A stretch of 64,000 bases of DNA from positions 1 to 64,000 of the forward strand of contig SEFT01000004.1 in assembly GCA_004144175.1 (NCBI GenBank), written 5' to 3'. How positions within the stretch are numbered: the stretch's first letter is position 1; each line of letters starts with the position of its first letter. The DNA comes from Sphingobacteriales bacterium. Its GTDB lineage: Bacteria; Bacteroidota; Bacteroidia; Chitinophagales; Chitinophagaceae. The notes under the pieces were generated by a model, which was given only the letters and a program-made list of their open reading frames with translations, was not told the origin of the DNA and did no database searches. Of this stretch, positions 54,826-62,518 are shown one piece after another. The position numbers and the translations under genes are program-made.

Positions 54826-56379
54826 ATGAAGAAGCGAATCTTATTGATCGTCATGCTGATAGGACTGTGGCAAATAGCTACTGCCCAGCACGAGCATCAT
54901 AACATGAACAAGCCTGCCACACCGGCACGCAAGGCGACGCCAAAGAAAAAGTCGGCAGCTTCGCCTAAAAAGGCCACAACAACAAATGCTGCTAAAAGTA
55001 GTACGGCACCGCACACTTCGCATAGCGACACGGCGATACACAATAAGCCTGAAGCCGACACCATGCATGGTGAGCATCATCAGATGCATGAAGCTACCGA
55101 TGCCAGAACAATGGAGATGTCTGATACCGGGATGCACAATATGCAGCACACCGGTATGGGCCATAGCAATATGGACATGCCGATGAGCCATGCCTATTCA
55201 CTCAACCTACCTATGAACCGCAATGGTAGCGGCACATCGTGGCTACCCGACAACTCTGCCATGTATGGCTACATGCTACACGCAAAGAAGTGGATGTTCA
55301 TGTTTCATGGTAACATATTCGTCCGCTATAACAAGCAAGACCTTACCAATCAAGGATCGCGGGGCGGCAGCAAAGTAGATGCACCTAATATGTTTATGGC
55401 TATGGGGCAGCGCAAAGTGGGTAGCAATGGACTATTCCGCTTTGGCACCATGTTGTCGCTGGATGCAGCTATAGCAGGCGGCAGCGGGTACCCGCTTCTA
55501 TTCCAGTCGGGCGAGACCTGGCAGGGCAAACCACTCATCGATCGCCAGCACCCGCACGATCTGTTTTCTGAGCTGTCCGTAAGTTATGCACACGCGTTTT
55601 CGCCCAAGGCAGATGCATACGTGTATCTCGGCTATCCCGGTGAGCCGGCTATAGGCGCCGTTACATTTATGCACCGCCCATCGGGCATGTTCAACCCCGA
55701 TGCACCCATAGGGCACCATTGGGTAGACGCTACGCATATTACATTCGGCGTAGCTACCATTGGCGTCCGTTATGGTAAGTTCAAAATAGAAGGCTCTTCC
55801 TTCACCGGCCGCGAACCGAATGAACAGCGCTTTGACTTTGACAAGCCGCGTTTTGATTCGCGCAGTGCGAGGCTGTCATTCAACCCTAATAAGTCGTGGG
55901 CGTTGCAGGTATCGCACGGCTTCCTGAAAAGCCCCGAGGTATCGCACCCCGGCGAAGATATAAACCGCACGACGGCATCGGCCACCTACAGCTACCGACT
56001 CGGGCAGCGCAACTTTATAGATGTAACCGGCCTCTGGGCACTCAACAAGATACCGGGCGAACATGGGTCGAACGCCGCACTGCTGGAAGCTACGTTGAGG
56101 CTTAAAAAACTGGCGCTATATAGCAGGTATGAGTGGGTGCAAAAATCCGGCGAGGAACTGGCGCTCGAGGAACCTCAGTTCGATCATCACAAGCTGTACC
56201 CGGTAAATGCGCTAACCGCAGGAGCATCTTATGATGTGCTGGAAATATGGAAGACAAGGCTGGCCCTGGGCGCTCAGCTATCCGTATATCGTGCAGATGC
56301 ACAGTTGAGGGCATTATACGGCAATGCACCGCTGGCAGGCCAGATCTATATGCATATATACCCATCGCTGATGCGATAG
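54826..56379 (+). CDS. Outer-membrane barrel protein with His/Met-rich N-terminal region
   Basis: A 517-aa protein. The signal peptide ends near IATAQ (residue 21). Residues 21-130 are rich in His, Met, Lys and Ala with several HxxM and MxxM patterns (EHHNMNK, MHGEHHQMHE, MHNMQHTGMGHSNMDMPM), a typical soft-metal chelating region. The rest (about 130-517) is a beta-barrel-like region ending GQIYMHIYPSLMR. Its position after the CxxC regulator and the HMA membrane protein points to copper or silver export, storage or uptake control. The specific role is inferred. Confidence 0.85.
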   Translation: MKKRILLIVMLIGLWQIATAQHEHHNMNKPATPARKATPKKKSAASPKKATTTNAAKSSTAPHTSHSDTAIHNKPEADTMHGEHHQMHEATDARTMEMSDTGMHNMQHTGMGHSNMDMPMSHAYSLNLPMNRNGSGTSWLPDNSAMYGYMLHAKKWMFMFHGNIFVRYNKQDLTNQGSRGGSKVDAPNMFMAMGQRKVGSNGLFRFGTMLSLDAAIAGGSGYPLLFQSGETWQGKPLIDRQHPHDLFSELSVSYAHAFSPKADAYVYLGYPGEPAIGAVTFMHRPSGMFNPDAPIGHHWVDATHITFGVATIGVRYGKFKIEGSSFTGREPNEQRFDFDKPRFDSRSARLSFNPNKSWALQVSHGFLKSPEVSHPGEDINRTTASATYSYRLGQRNFIDVTGLWALNKIPGEHGSNAALLEATLRLKKLALYSRYEWVQKSGEELALEEPQFDHHKLYPVNALTAGASYDVLEIWKTRLALGAQLSVYRADAQLRALYGNAPLAGQIYMHIYPSLMR

Positions 56380-56398
56380 GACGGGAAAGATGTGACGA

Positions 56399-56818
56399 TT
56401 AGTTTTTTGCAGCAACCTTTTCTGCAAATTCGCAGAAATAGCGGGCAGTATCCAGTGACTCATCCTGTGTGCTGGGCTTGGTCATGTAGGAGGTAGCGCC
56501 GAGTCTAAGGCATTCCTCCTTCTCTATTTCATTTACCGAGGTGGAGAATATAACAACTGGGATAACATTGAAATCGCTATGAGACTTTATCTGCCGCAGT
56601 GTTTCGGTACCGTTGAGGCGCGGCATGTTCAGGTCGAGTACAATGATGGACGGCAGCGCATTTGCAGCGGCAGCATCACGCAGATAGCTAATAGCCTCGA
56701 TCCCGTTTTCCACGCAATCGAGCACTCCCGTAAAACCCACTTCTGTGAACGAATCTATCAAAATGAGCCTGTCCTCCGCATCATCGTCAGCTACCAGTAT
56801 CCGAACATTGCTATCCAT
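56399..56818 (-). CDS. Single-domain response regulator of the stressosome operon
   Basis: A 139-aa receiver domain: acidic pocket ADDDAED (10-16), phosphoacceptor Asp62 in VLDLNMPRLNG, switch IFSTSVNE and Lys in YMTKPST. It has no output domain. It is the last gene of the leftward stressosome operon, 23 bp after the kinase gene, and so is the likely terminal acceptor. How it acts further is not visible. Similar in layout to the receiver at 8153-8581. Confidence 0.95.
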   Translation of the reverse strand: MDSNVRILVADDDAEDRLILIDSFTEVGFTGVLDCVENGIEAISYLRDAAAANALPSIIVLDLNMPRLNGTETLRQIKSHSDFNVIPVVIFSTSVNEIEKEECLRLGATSYMTKPSTQDESLDTARYFCEFAEKVAAKN

Positions 56819-56841
56819 ACAGCTGCAAATTTCTGAAAAAC

Positions 56842-58470
56842 CTACGAATAAAACTCCTGCGCAATCGGCAGTTTCACCACAAAAACGGCCCCTTGCCCCT
56901 CTTTGCTGTGTCCCGTAATGGTGCCATTGTGCAGCGATACGATCTTTTTGCAGATAGCAAGCCCTATACCCGTACCCATATATTTCTCCCGCGTATGCAG
57001 CCTTTGGAACAGGTCAAACATCCGGTTGAGGTACGACTCATCGAAGCCGATACCATTGTCTTTGAAGGATAAGGAAACAAATTCATCCGCTATCGTCGCG
57101 TTTATGGAAAGTTCAGGTCTCACCTCTTTGGTAACGAACTTAAGAGAATTGGAGATCAGGTTCTCAAACACCTGCTTCAGTTGCTGAAAGTTACCTTCGA
57201 TTTCCGGTAGCGTATCGTATTGTAAAGATGCCCCGGTCTCATCTATCGCCAGTTCCAGGTCGCTTATCGACTCTTGTAAAACTGCATTCAGGTCTACCGT
57301 TTGAAATTCTTTCCTTTCGTTGATGGCAGAATAGGCCAGTACATCATTTATCAACAATTTCATACGTTCAGTAGCGCGTATCATATTGTCAAACATGGTT
57401 TGCCCTTCTTTGCCAAGTGCATCCTTATATCGCTTTCCCAGTATGTCGCTGTAATAACCTATCTTTCGTAGCGGCTCTTGCAGGTCGTGGCTGGCTATAT
57501 AGGCAAACTGCTCCAGCTGGCGGTTGCTGCTGTTCAGTTCTTCCACTTTTGTTTCCAGTTCATTCTGCGCCTGCTTCAGTTCTGTATTGTCTTTGTATGC
57601 CTGCTCTATCATCTTCTGGGCGTGTATATCTACCAGGAAGTTGTTCCAGCAGGTAATGGCCCCCGCCTCATTGGTTATAGCGGTAGCCACTCCTTTATGC
57701 CATTTGTATTCCCCTGTCGACTCCTGCAGCAGACGGCATTCCATATCTATTACTTCAGCACCTTTGTCTCTTTCTCTACGAGTTTTTCTTACAAGATCTT
57801 CGTAGTCATCGGGGTGCATCGTTCCTTCCCAGTTCGATCTATTCAGGTCTTCTTTCGTTTTGCCGGTATATGCCGTCAGCCAGTCGTTTACAAATGTTAT
57901 CTCATTGTCGCCATCCTTAACGGTATATATCATTATGGGCAGGCTGTTGGTGAGCGTCTTGTATTGCAACTCACTCTCGCGCAGCTTATGAGATATCTCA
58001 AGCAACTGCCTGTTCTTTCGCTTTATTTCTTCGTAAGGGGATACTGCGGGATCGGTATTGAGATGGATACGCCACTTTTCTATCAGCGCATCATCTATCC
58101 TTACCGTTCTGGGTATCTTTAGCCTTAGCTCTACTTGCGTATCATAGTCGGTAGTGGTAACATTAATGTCAGGCACCAGCCGCCTTGCATATCTGAATCC
58201 TTCATTCGTACTTTGCGGGTACTCCGTACGGCTATCCTGTATGGTAGCAATAATGTACTTCTGTTTTTCCTTTTTATCGGAGATATACAGCCGCAACGAA
58301 GAATCTTTTGTTTGCTCTATAGAATTGCGCGACACCTCTGACACTGCCGTAGCAAATGTAGTTTGTGCCGACAGCGAAAGGCCGGCCAGCTCTGCAAGCT
58401 TCATGGTTTGCTTATGCGCCAGTATCAGGTCCATTTCGGTCTCCAGGACCACTCTCGCTATCTCATTCAT
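56842..58470 (-). CDS. Hybrid sensor histidine kinase with N-terminal RsbT-like domain
   Basis: A 542-aa cytoplasmic kinase. Residues 1-135 resemble an RsbT/RsbW-type ATPase (SAQTTFATAVSEVSRNSIEQ is the N-box helix), but the G1 box is degenerate (ATIQDSRTEYPQ; no DxGxG). Then come PAS (about 165-290), HisKA (ASHDLQEPLRKIGYYSDILG, His about 327) and HATPase (N box LISNSLKF; G1 DNGIGF; G2 GTGIGLAICKKI). The N-terminal domain may bind a stressosome component. It is fifth in the operon with 3 bp to the preceding gene and 23 bp to the response regulator. Confidence 0.94.
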   Translation of the reverse strand: MNEIARVVLETEMDLILAHKQTMKLAELAGLSLSAQTTFATAVSEVSRNSIEQTKDSSLRLYISDKKEKQKYIIATIQDSRTEYPQSTNEGFRYARRLVPDINVTTTDYDTQVELRLKIPRTVRIDDALIEKWRIHLNTDPAVSPYEEIKRKNRQLLEISHKLRESELQYKTLTNSLPIMIYTVKDGDNEITFVNDWLTAYTGKTKEDLNRSNWEGTMHPDDYEDLVRKTRRERDKGAEVIDMECRLLQESTGEYKWHKGVATAITNEAGAITCWNNFLVDIHAQKMIEQAYKDNTELKQAQNELETKVEELNSSNRQLEQFAYIASHDLQEPLRKIGYYSDILGKRYKDALGKEGQTMFDNMIRATERMKLLINDVLAYSAINERKEFQTVDLNAVLQESISDLELAIDETGASLQYDTLPEIEGNFQQLKQVFENLISNSLKFVTKEVRPELSINATIADEFVSLSFKDNGIGFDESYLNRMFDLFQRLHTREKYMGTGIGLAICKKIVSLHNGTITGHSKEGQGAVFVVKLPIAQEFYS

Positions 58471-58473
58471 TTA

Positions 58474-59490
58474 CTAGTTGTTTATTCGTGCAATTACTAC
58501 AGACATATCATCTGTTCTCCTGCCATAGTCTTTATAGATAGCCGCCGCGAGTATCGCCAAGTCATACCTAAAAATGGCCGTATACCGCTGAGTGTCCCAG
58601 CGTGTCTTAATACCATCCGAACACATGATAATAAGCTGCCCCTTGACGTGATCAACTATCTGGTCTTTCATGGTATTAGGTATGTTCATACCGATAATGC
58701 CATTATAAGACATATAGTTTCTCACCAATAGCCCGTTTTGCATCCGGGTAGCAATATTGCCTATACCGCATATGCGCCACTTTTTATCCTTAAAGTTGAA
58801 GACAGCTATTGTGCCTACCAGGCCGCGCGTCTTCCGCACCGAAGTATGCAGGCTGCGCAGCATATCTACGGGCTCACCTGTATTTTCCTTTCTTATAGCT
58901 TTTACGGCTTGTGTAACCGCGTCGTTTGCATCAGGCCCATGTCCCAGTCCATCCCCTACAAACAGGGTAAGTTTCTCTGTGGTAAGTTCATAGCAGTAAC
59001 TGTCGCCGGATACTGATTCGCCTGGCTTAGCCACTATTACCGATCGTACCTCGGCTCGTGGCGGCACCCTGTTTGCTGGTGGTGTTTTGCGATACACGCG
59101 AGACAATATTATCGTCCCCCACTCCTTCAAAGAATATATTTGGAATACGTCAGACAGCCTCTTCATCGACCCCAGCCCATGCCCCAGTGTACTAGATGTA
59201 GATAGTCCGTCTTCCATCATTTTTTGCGGGTCGGTCATACCGGGGCCATTATCTATACTTATAAGCTCTATAGCCTCTGCGTCCCCGTCCATCATCAGCC
59301 GCACCAGTATTTCGCCGCCTTCGGCATGCTTCACAAGGTTCGAGGTCATCTCTGCTACTATGATGTCTATTTCCCCGACCTTCGTCGCACTAAAACCCGC
59401 CTCGGCTACTATCTTGTGTATCTCTTTTTTGAGGATGGAAAAGTAACTCCGGTCTTGCGCATTAAAGCATATATGGTCCTGTCTATCCAT
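58474..59490 (-). CDS. RsbT/RsbW-type ATPase fused to PP2C (SpoIIE) phosphatase
   Basis: A 338-aa protein. Residues 1-135 are an anti-sigma-factor-type ATPase (N box EMTSNLVKHAEGG; G1 DNGPGM; G2 GHGLGSMKRL). Residues 145-338 are a PP2C-like phosphatase with metal Asp motifs SGDSYCYE, VGDGLGHGPDA, CSDGIKTRW and DDMSVVIAR. In Gram-positive stressosomes RsbX dephosphorylates RsbR/RsbS and RsbU acts on the anti-anti-sigma; here one protein may combine the switch and the phosphatase. It overlaps rsbT by 8 bp. Confidence 0.93.
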   Translation of the reverse strand: MDRQDHICFNAQDRSYFSILKKEIHKIVAEAGFSATKVGEIDIIVAEMTSNLVKHAEGGEILVRLMMDGDAEAIELISIDNGPGMTDPQKMMEDGLSTSSTLGHGLGSMKRLSDVFQIYSLKEWGTIILSRVYRKTPPANRVPPRAEVRSVIVAKPGESVSGDSYCYELTTEKLTLFVGDGLGHGPDANDAVTQAVKAIRKENTGEPVDMLRSLHTSVRKTRGLVGTIAVFNFKDKKWRICGIGNIATRMQNGLLVRNYMSYNGIIGMNIPNTMKDQIVDHVKGQLIIMCSDGIKTRWDTQRYTAIFRYDLAILAAAIYKDYGRRTDDMSVVIARINN

Positions 59491-59899
59491 TCTTCCATTT
59501 CGTAATTGTCACGGTAGTACCTTTGCCTACTATGCTTTTTATATCAAATTCGCTTACCAGCCTTTTAGTGCCCGGTAACCCGAGCCCAAGGCTTCTGCCG
59601 GTTGAGAAGCCATCTTTCATAGCTTGTTCTATATTGGGTATGCCGGGGCCTTTATCTGTAAACGTAAGCCGGATGCCGTTTTCCCGCCCCTGGCTTACTA
59701 CTTCTATCAATGTTTCGCCGCCATTGGCATAGCGCAGCATATTACGCACCAGCTCCGATGCTGCGGTTATCAGCTTGGTCTGATTGACCAAACCCATACC
59801 TATCTTGGTAGCGTACTCTTTTACACGATTTCGAAAAAGTACCACGTCCTGTTCGCGTACAACAGCCATTCTATCCTTATTCAGGACTGTCACTATCAT
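59483..59899 (-). CDS. rsbT: RsbT-like serine/threonine kinase (stressosome switch kinase)
   Basis: An anti-sigma-type ATPase of about 138 aa. N box TAASELVRNMLRYANGG, G1 box FTDKGPGI, G2 box RSLGLGLPGTKRL are intact, so it should bind ATP. RsbT phosphorylates RsbR and RsbS and then leaves the stressosome to act on its target. The Met at 59899 (MIVTVLNKDRMAVVREQD) is chosen; an in-frame Met at 59935 exists, and one at 59869 would avoid the overlap with rsbS. It sits between rsbS and the ATPase-phosphatase gene, the conserved R-S-T order. Confidence 0.92.
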   Translation of the reverse strand: MIVTVLNKDRMAVVREQDVVLFRNRVKEYATKIGMGLVNQTKLITAASELVRNMLRYANGGETLIEVVSQGRENGIRLTFTDKGPGIPNIEQAMKDGFSTGRSLGLGLPGTKRLVSEFDIKSIVGKGTTVTITKWKNG

Positions 59900-60287
59900 C
59901 TTGGCCATCGTCATCAGTTTCGGAGTCATCAACAAGTATTTTCTTTTTCAGTAATTCCATACCTCTTTCCACATTAAGGGCAGTATGTACACCTGTTAAT
60001 GGTAACCCCAGCTCGATGAGCGTAATGGCTACGGCCGGCTGCATGCCTACTACAACTGTTTCGGCATCCATAATTTTCGACATATTGGCGATGTTGGTAA
60101 TAATGCGACCCATAAAGGAATCGACGATTGACACGGCCGATATATCTATGAGCACCCCACGGGCATCCGTTTTACTTACCATCTGCACGAGGTCGGCCTC
60201 CAGATTAAGGGCCAGCCTGTCATATAAATCTATCTGTATGGTCACCAGCAGGTAGTGACCCATTTTCAGAATAGGTATTTTATCCAT
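59877..60287 (-). CDS. rsbS: RsbS-like STAS-domain stressosome scaffold
   Basis: A 136-aa STAS protein. The STAS core has ILKMGHYLLVTIQIDLYD and the phosphorylation site DSFMGR (Ser57), matching the Ser59 position of B. subtilis RsbS; ETVVVGMQPAVAITLIELG is typical. The C-terminus is an acidic tail. RsbS forms the stressosome core with RsbR and holds RsbT until phosphorylated. 8 bp after rsbR, overlapping the longer rsbT reading. Confidence 0.95.
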   Translation of the reverse strand: MDKIPILKMGHYLLVTIQIDLYDRLALNLEADLVQMVSKTDARGVLIDISAVSIVDSFMGRIITNIANMSKIMDAETVVVGMQPAVAITLIELGLPLTGVHTALNVERGMELLKKKILVDDSETDDDGQDDSDSPE

Positions 60288-60295
60288 ATCCTGTT

Positions 60296-61171
60296 TTATA
60301 TTTTATTAGCAATACCCGTATACACCTGTTTTTTGCGCACTTCCAGTTGCAGCATTGTAAAGGCAAATTTCAATGCACTGGCCAGGGTCGATTTGGTGGT
60401 GATGTTCGACAGATCGATACCCAGGTGTACTACCGTCTGCGCTATCTCAGGGCGTATACCGCTGATGATGCACTCTGCGCCCATCAGTCTTGTAGCGCTT
60501 ACGGTCTTTATCAGGTGTTGCGCTACCAGCGAGTCTACCGCAGGTACGCCCGATATATCGAGGATCGCAATGCTGCTTCCTGTATCTACTATCTGTTGCA
60601 GCAGGTTTTCCATTACTACCTGCGTACGGGCGCTGTCTAATGTACCAATGATAGGCAAGGCCAGTATGCCGTCCCACACACGTATTACCGGCGTCGATAT
60701 CTCTGCTATCTCATCGGTCTGGCGAAGGATCACCTCTTCACGGCCTTTTAGGTAGGTTTCAAATGTAACTACGCCAAAGCTGTCGATAAGCCTGCTGATC
60801 TTCATGGAAACATTGTACAGTTCCATAGGATCATTCTTATAGTCCTGCTGTATTACTTGCAGCAATGCGTCCTTCAGGCTAAATACGAAGTTCGCGGTTT
60901 CGCGCGGCGAGAAGCCCTGCCTTGCACGGCTAATGGAGATGCCACCCAGTATTTCATAAATAGCTTCAAACTCTTCCGAATCAACATTTGTAATATTATT
61001 CTCATTCAGGTTTTGAAGCAGTACATCTACCAGTTCTTCCGATTGCTCACGAAGATCATCATTACTCATCAGGTCTTCGCGCAGGTTCTCGTCAGCTAGC
61101 TGGTTCTTCATCCAGAGGTCGATGATCTGCTTCTTTTTCTTTTGTAGCATTTTAGATATTTCCACTTTCAT
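60296..61171 (-). CDS. rsbR: RsbR-like stressosome co-antagonist
   Basis: A 291-aa protein. The N-terminal sensor (1-155) is helical and fits the RsbR non-heme-globin-like domain (GGISISRARQGFSPRETANFVFSLKDAL). The C-terminal STAS domain has the two regulatory positions: Ser214 in SGVPAVDSLVAQHL (Thr171 in B. subtilis RsbRA) and Thr246 in GIRPEIAQTVVHLGIDLS (Thr205). With RsbS it builds the stressosome that holds RsbT. No haem or flavin motif is visible in the sensor. First gene of the six-gene leftward operon. Confidence 0.95.
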   Translation of the reverse strand: MKVEISKMLQKKKKQIIDLWMKNQLADENLREDLMSNDDLREQSEELVDVLLQNLNENNITNVDSEEFEAIYEILGGISISRARQGFSPRETANFVFSLKDALLQVIQQDYKNDPMELYNVSMKISRLIDSFGVVTFETYLKGREEVILRQTDEIAEISTPVIRVWDGILALPIIGTLDSARTQVVMENLLQQIVDTGSSIAILDISGVPAVDSLVAQHLIKTVSATRLMGAECIISGIRPEIAQTVVHLGIDLSNITTKSTLASALKFAFTMLQLEVRKKQVYTGIANKI

Positions 61172-61540
61172 GAACAGTCATTTGTGCATGTAAATAATTG
61201 ATCGGTACCATATATTTTAAACAATAGTAACCAATTAATACTGGTTTCGGCATATGAATAAGATGAGATTTTTTAAATAACTAAAACTCAACTCATTACA
61301 GAGGTCATGCCATGCAAGTGTCGAAATGAGTCATTTAATCAAAGCAAACAATTACACTAATGAGAACGCTAGATTGCCCCCATTGGTAGCTCGTCTCAAA
61401 ATACAAGGCCAGAGCCAGCCTCAACAATAAACAGATGAGAGATTGACAGCAACTCGAAACCAATAAGCAGGACAAACCTTATTTTCTCCTTTTCAGAAAC
61501 AGCGATAACCACCTCATAAACAGCGCAATAAATACGCAAA
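61172..61540. other. Intergenic region, nothing clear
   Basis: 369 bp between the stressosome operon (which starts leftward) and the end of the HmuY-like gene. It should hold the rsbR promoter, but no TAnnTTTG box with a proper -33 is convincing. No reading frame over 30 aa with gene-like features, repeat or strong hairpin was seen. Confidence 0.5.
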
Positions 61541-62518
61541 CTATAGCGCCTGAAATTCCCATTTAGGATTTCCTTTCACATTATTGCGGGCAAAATCGAG
61601 GAAGCGAAGCTTATAATACACGCCATCGGATGTACGGACGATGTAGTTCATTTTGGTAAAAGTGATATAAATGCCTTTACTAAGGTTATACTCTTTCCAA
61701 TTATATCCTATGATATTGATTTGAGGGGATAGTTGGTATCTGGCGGCTAATATATGGTCTATTTGATCGAACGCTACGCTAGAGTCCATACAGGCGATAG
61801 TATTGTACCTGTTGAGCAGGCAACCTGTTACTGAGTACGGCGTATTCATATCGTAGAAGAGATGGGTATAGTTGGTGAATACAACATCCCAGCTAGCCCT
61901 AGGCGGCTCTACATTTATGATGTTGCCGGCAGTAAGAGAAAGAAACATGAAGTTGTAATTATCATCCTTCTTTATTACAACGGTTTGCTCCAGTCCTCCT
62001 CCTCCATTCAGTTTAGCAAAGCGCACTTTATAGCCTCGTTCTGCGGGCAGACATTGGACTTTAAATATCTGCTTGTCGTTATTGCTTACTACATACACTG
62101 GTGTACGCTTACGCCAATCGCCGATGGCGGTGCTATCGAGGCTACTACTGGGCATATCGATGTTTTTACCGTTCGCAAAGCCTACTGTGTCGGCCAGTGC
62201 AAAAGCAGAAAAGTCTGTTTTGCCTGTATTGTAGGCAAACATGAACCTTGCTGTGTTGGTAATGATATGGTAGCCACTGGCCCCGCACTCAAACCCAAGA
62301 TCCCAATCGGTACGCAGGTTTTTAGATACAATCTCGTTGTTCTTCAGGCTATAGAATATCTGCCATTTATAATCCTCATTCATGTCTACGGTAGCAGTAG
62401 TTACATCGCCTGCTACATGCGGTGCGGCAGGTATCTCTTTGCGCATACAAGAGGTAAGGCAAAGTGCAACTATAAGTACTAAATAAGGCTGCAAAGAGGT
62501 GCAAGAAAATTTGCTCAT
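61541..62518 (-). CDS. HmuY-family haem-binding-like lipoprotein
   Basis: A 325-aa lipoprotein (lipobox LTSC, Cys24). Repeated HmuY-type features: YKWQIFYSLKNNEIVSKNLRTDWDLGFECG, RASWDVVFTNYTHLFYD, and a closing KLRFLDFARNNVKGNPKWEF. HmuY proteins are surface haemophores that pass haem to a TonB receptor. The start ATG shares one base with the stop of the upstream TonB receptor (TAATG), so the two are coupled. Haem ligands cannot be assigned by eye. Confidence 0.88.
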   Translation of the reverse strand: MSKFSCTSLQPYLVLIVALCLTSCMRKEIPAAPHVAGDVTTATVDMNEDYKWQIFYSLKNNEIVSKNLRTDWDLGFECGASGYHIITNTARFMFAYNTGKTDFSAFALADTVGFANGKNIDMPSSSLDSTAIGDWRKRTPVYVVSNNDKQIFKVQCLPAERGYKVRFAKLNGGGGLEQTVVIKKDDNYNFMFLSLTAGNIINVEPPRASWDVVFTNYTHLFYDMNTPYSVTGCLLNRYNTIACMDSSVAFDQIDHILAARYQLSPQINIIGYNWKEYNLSKGIYITFTKMNYIVRTSDGVYYKLRFLDFARNNVKGNPKWEFQAL

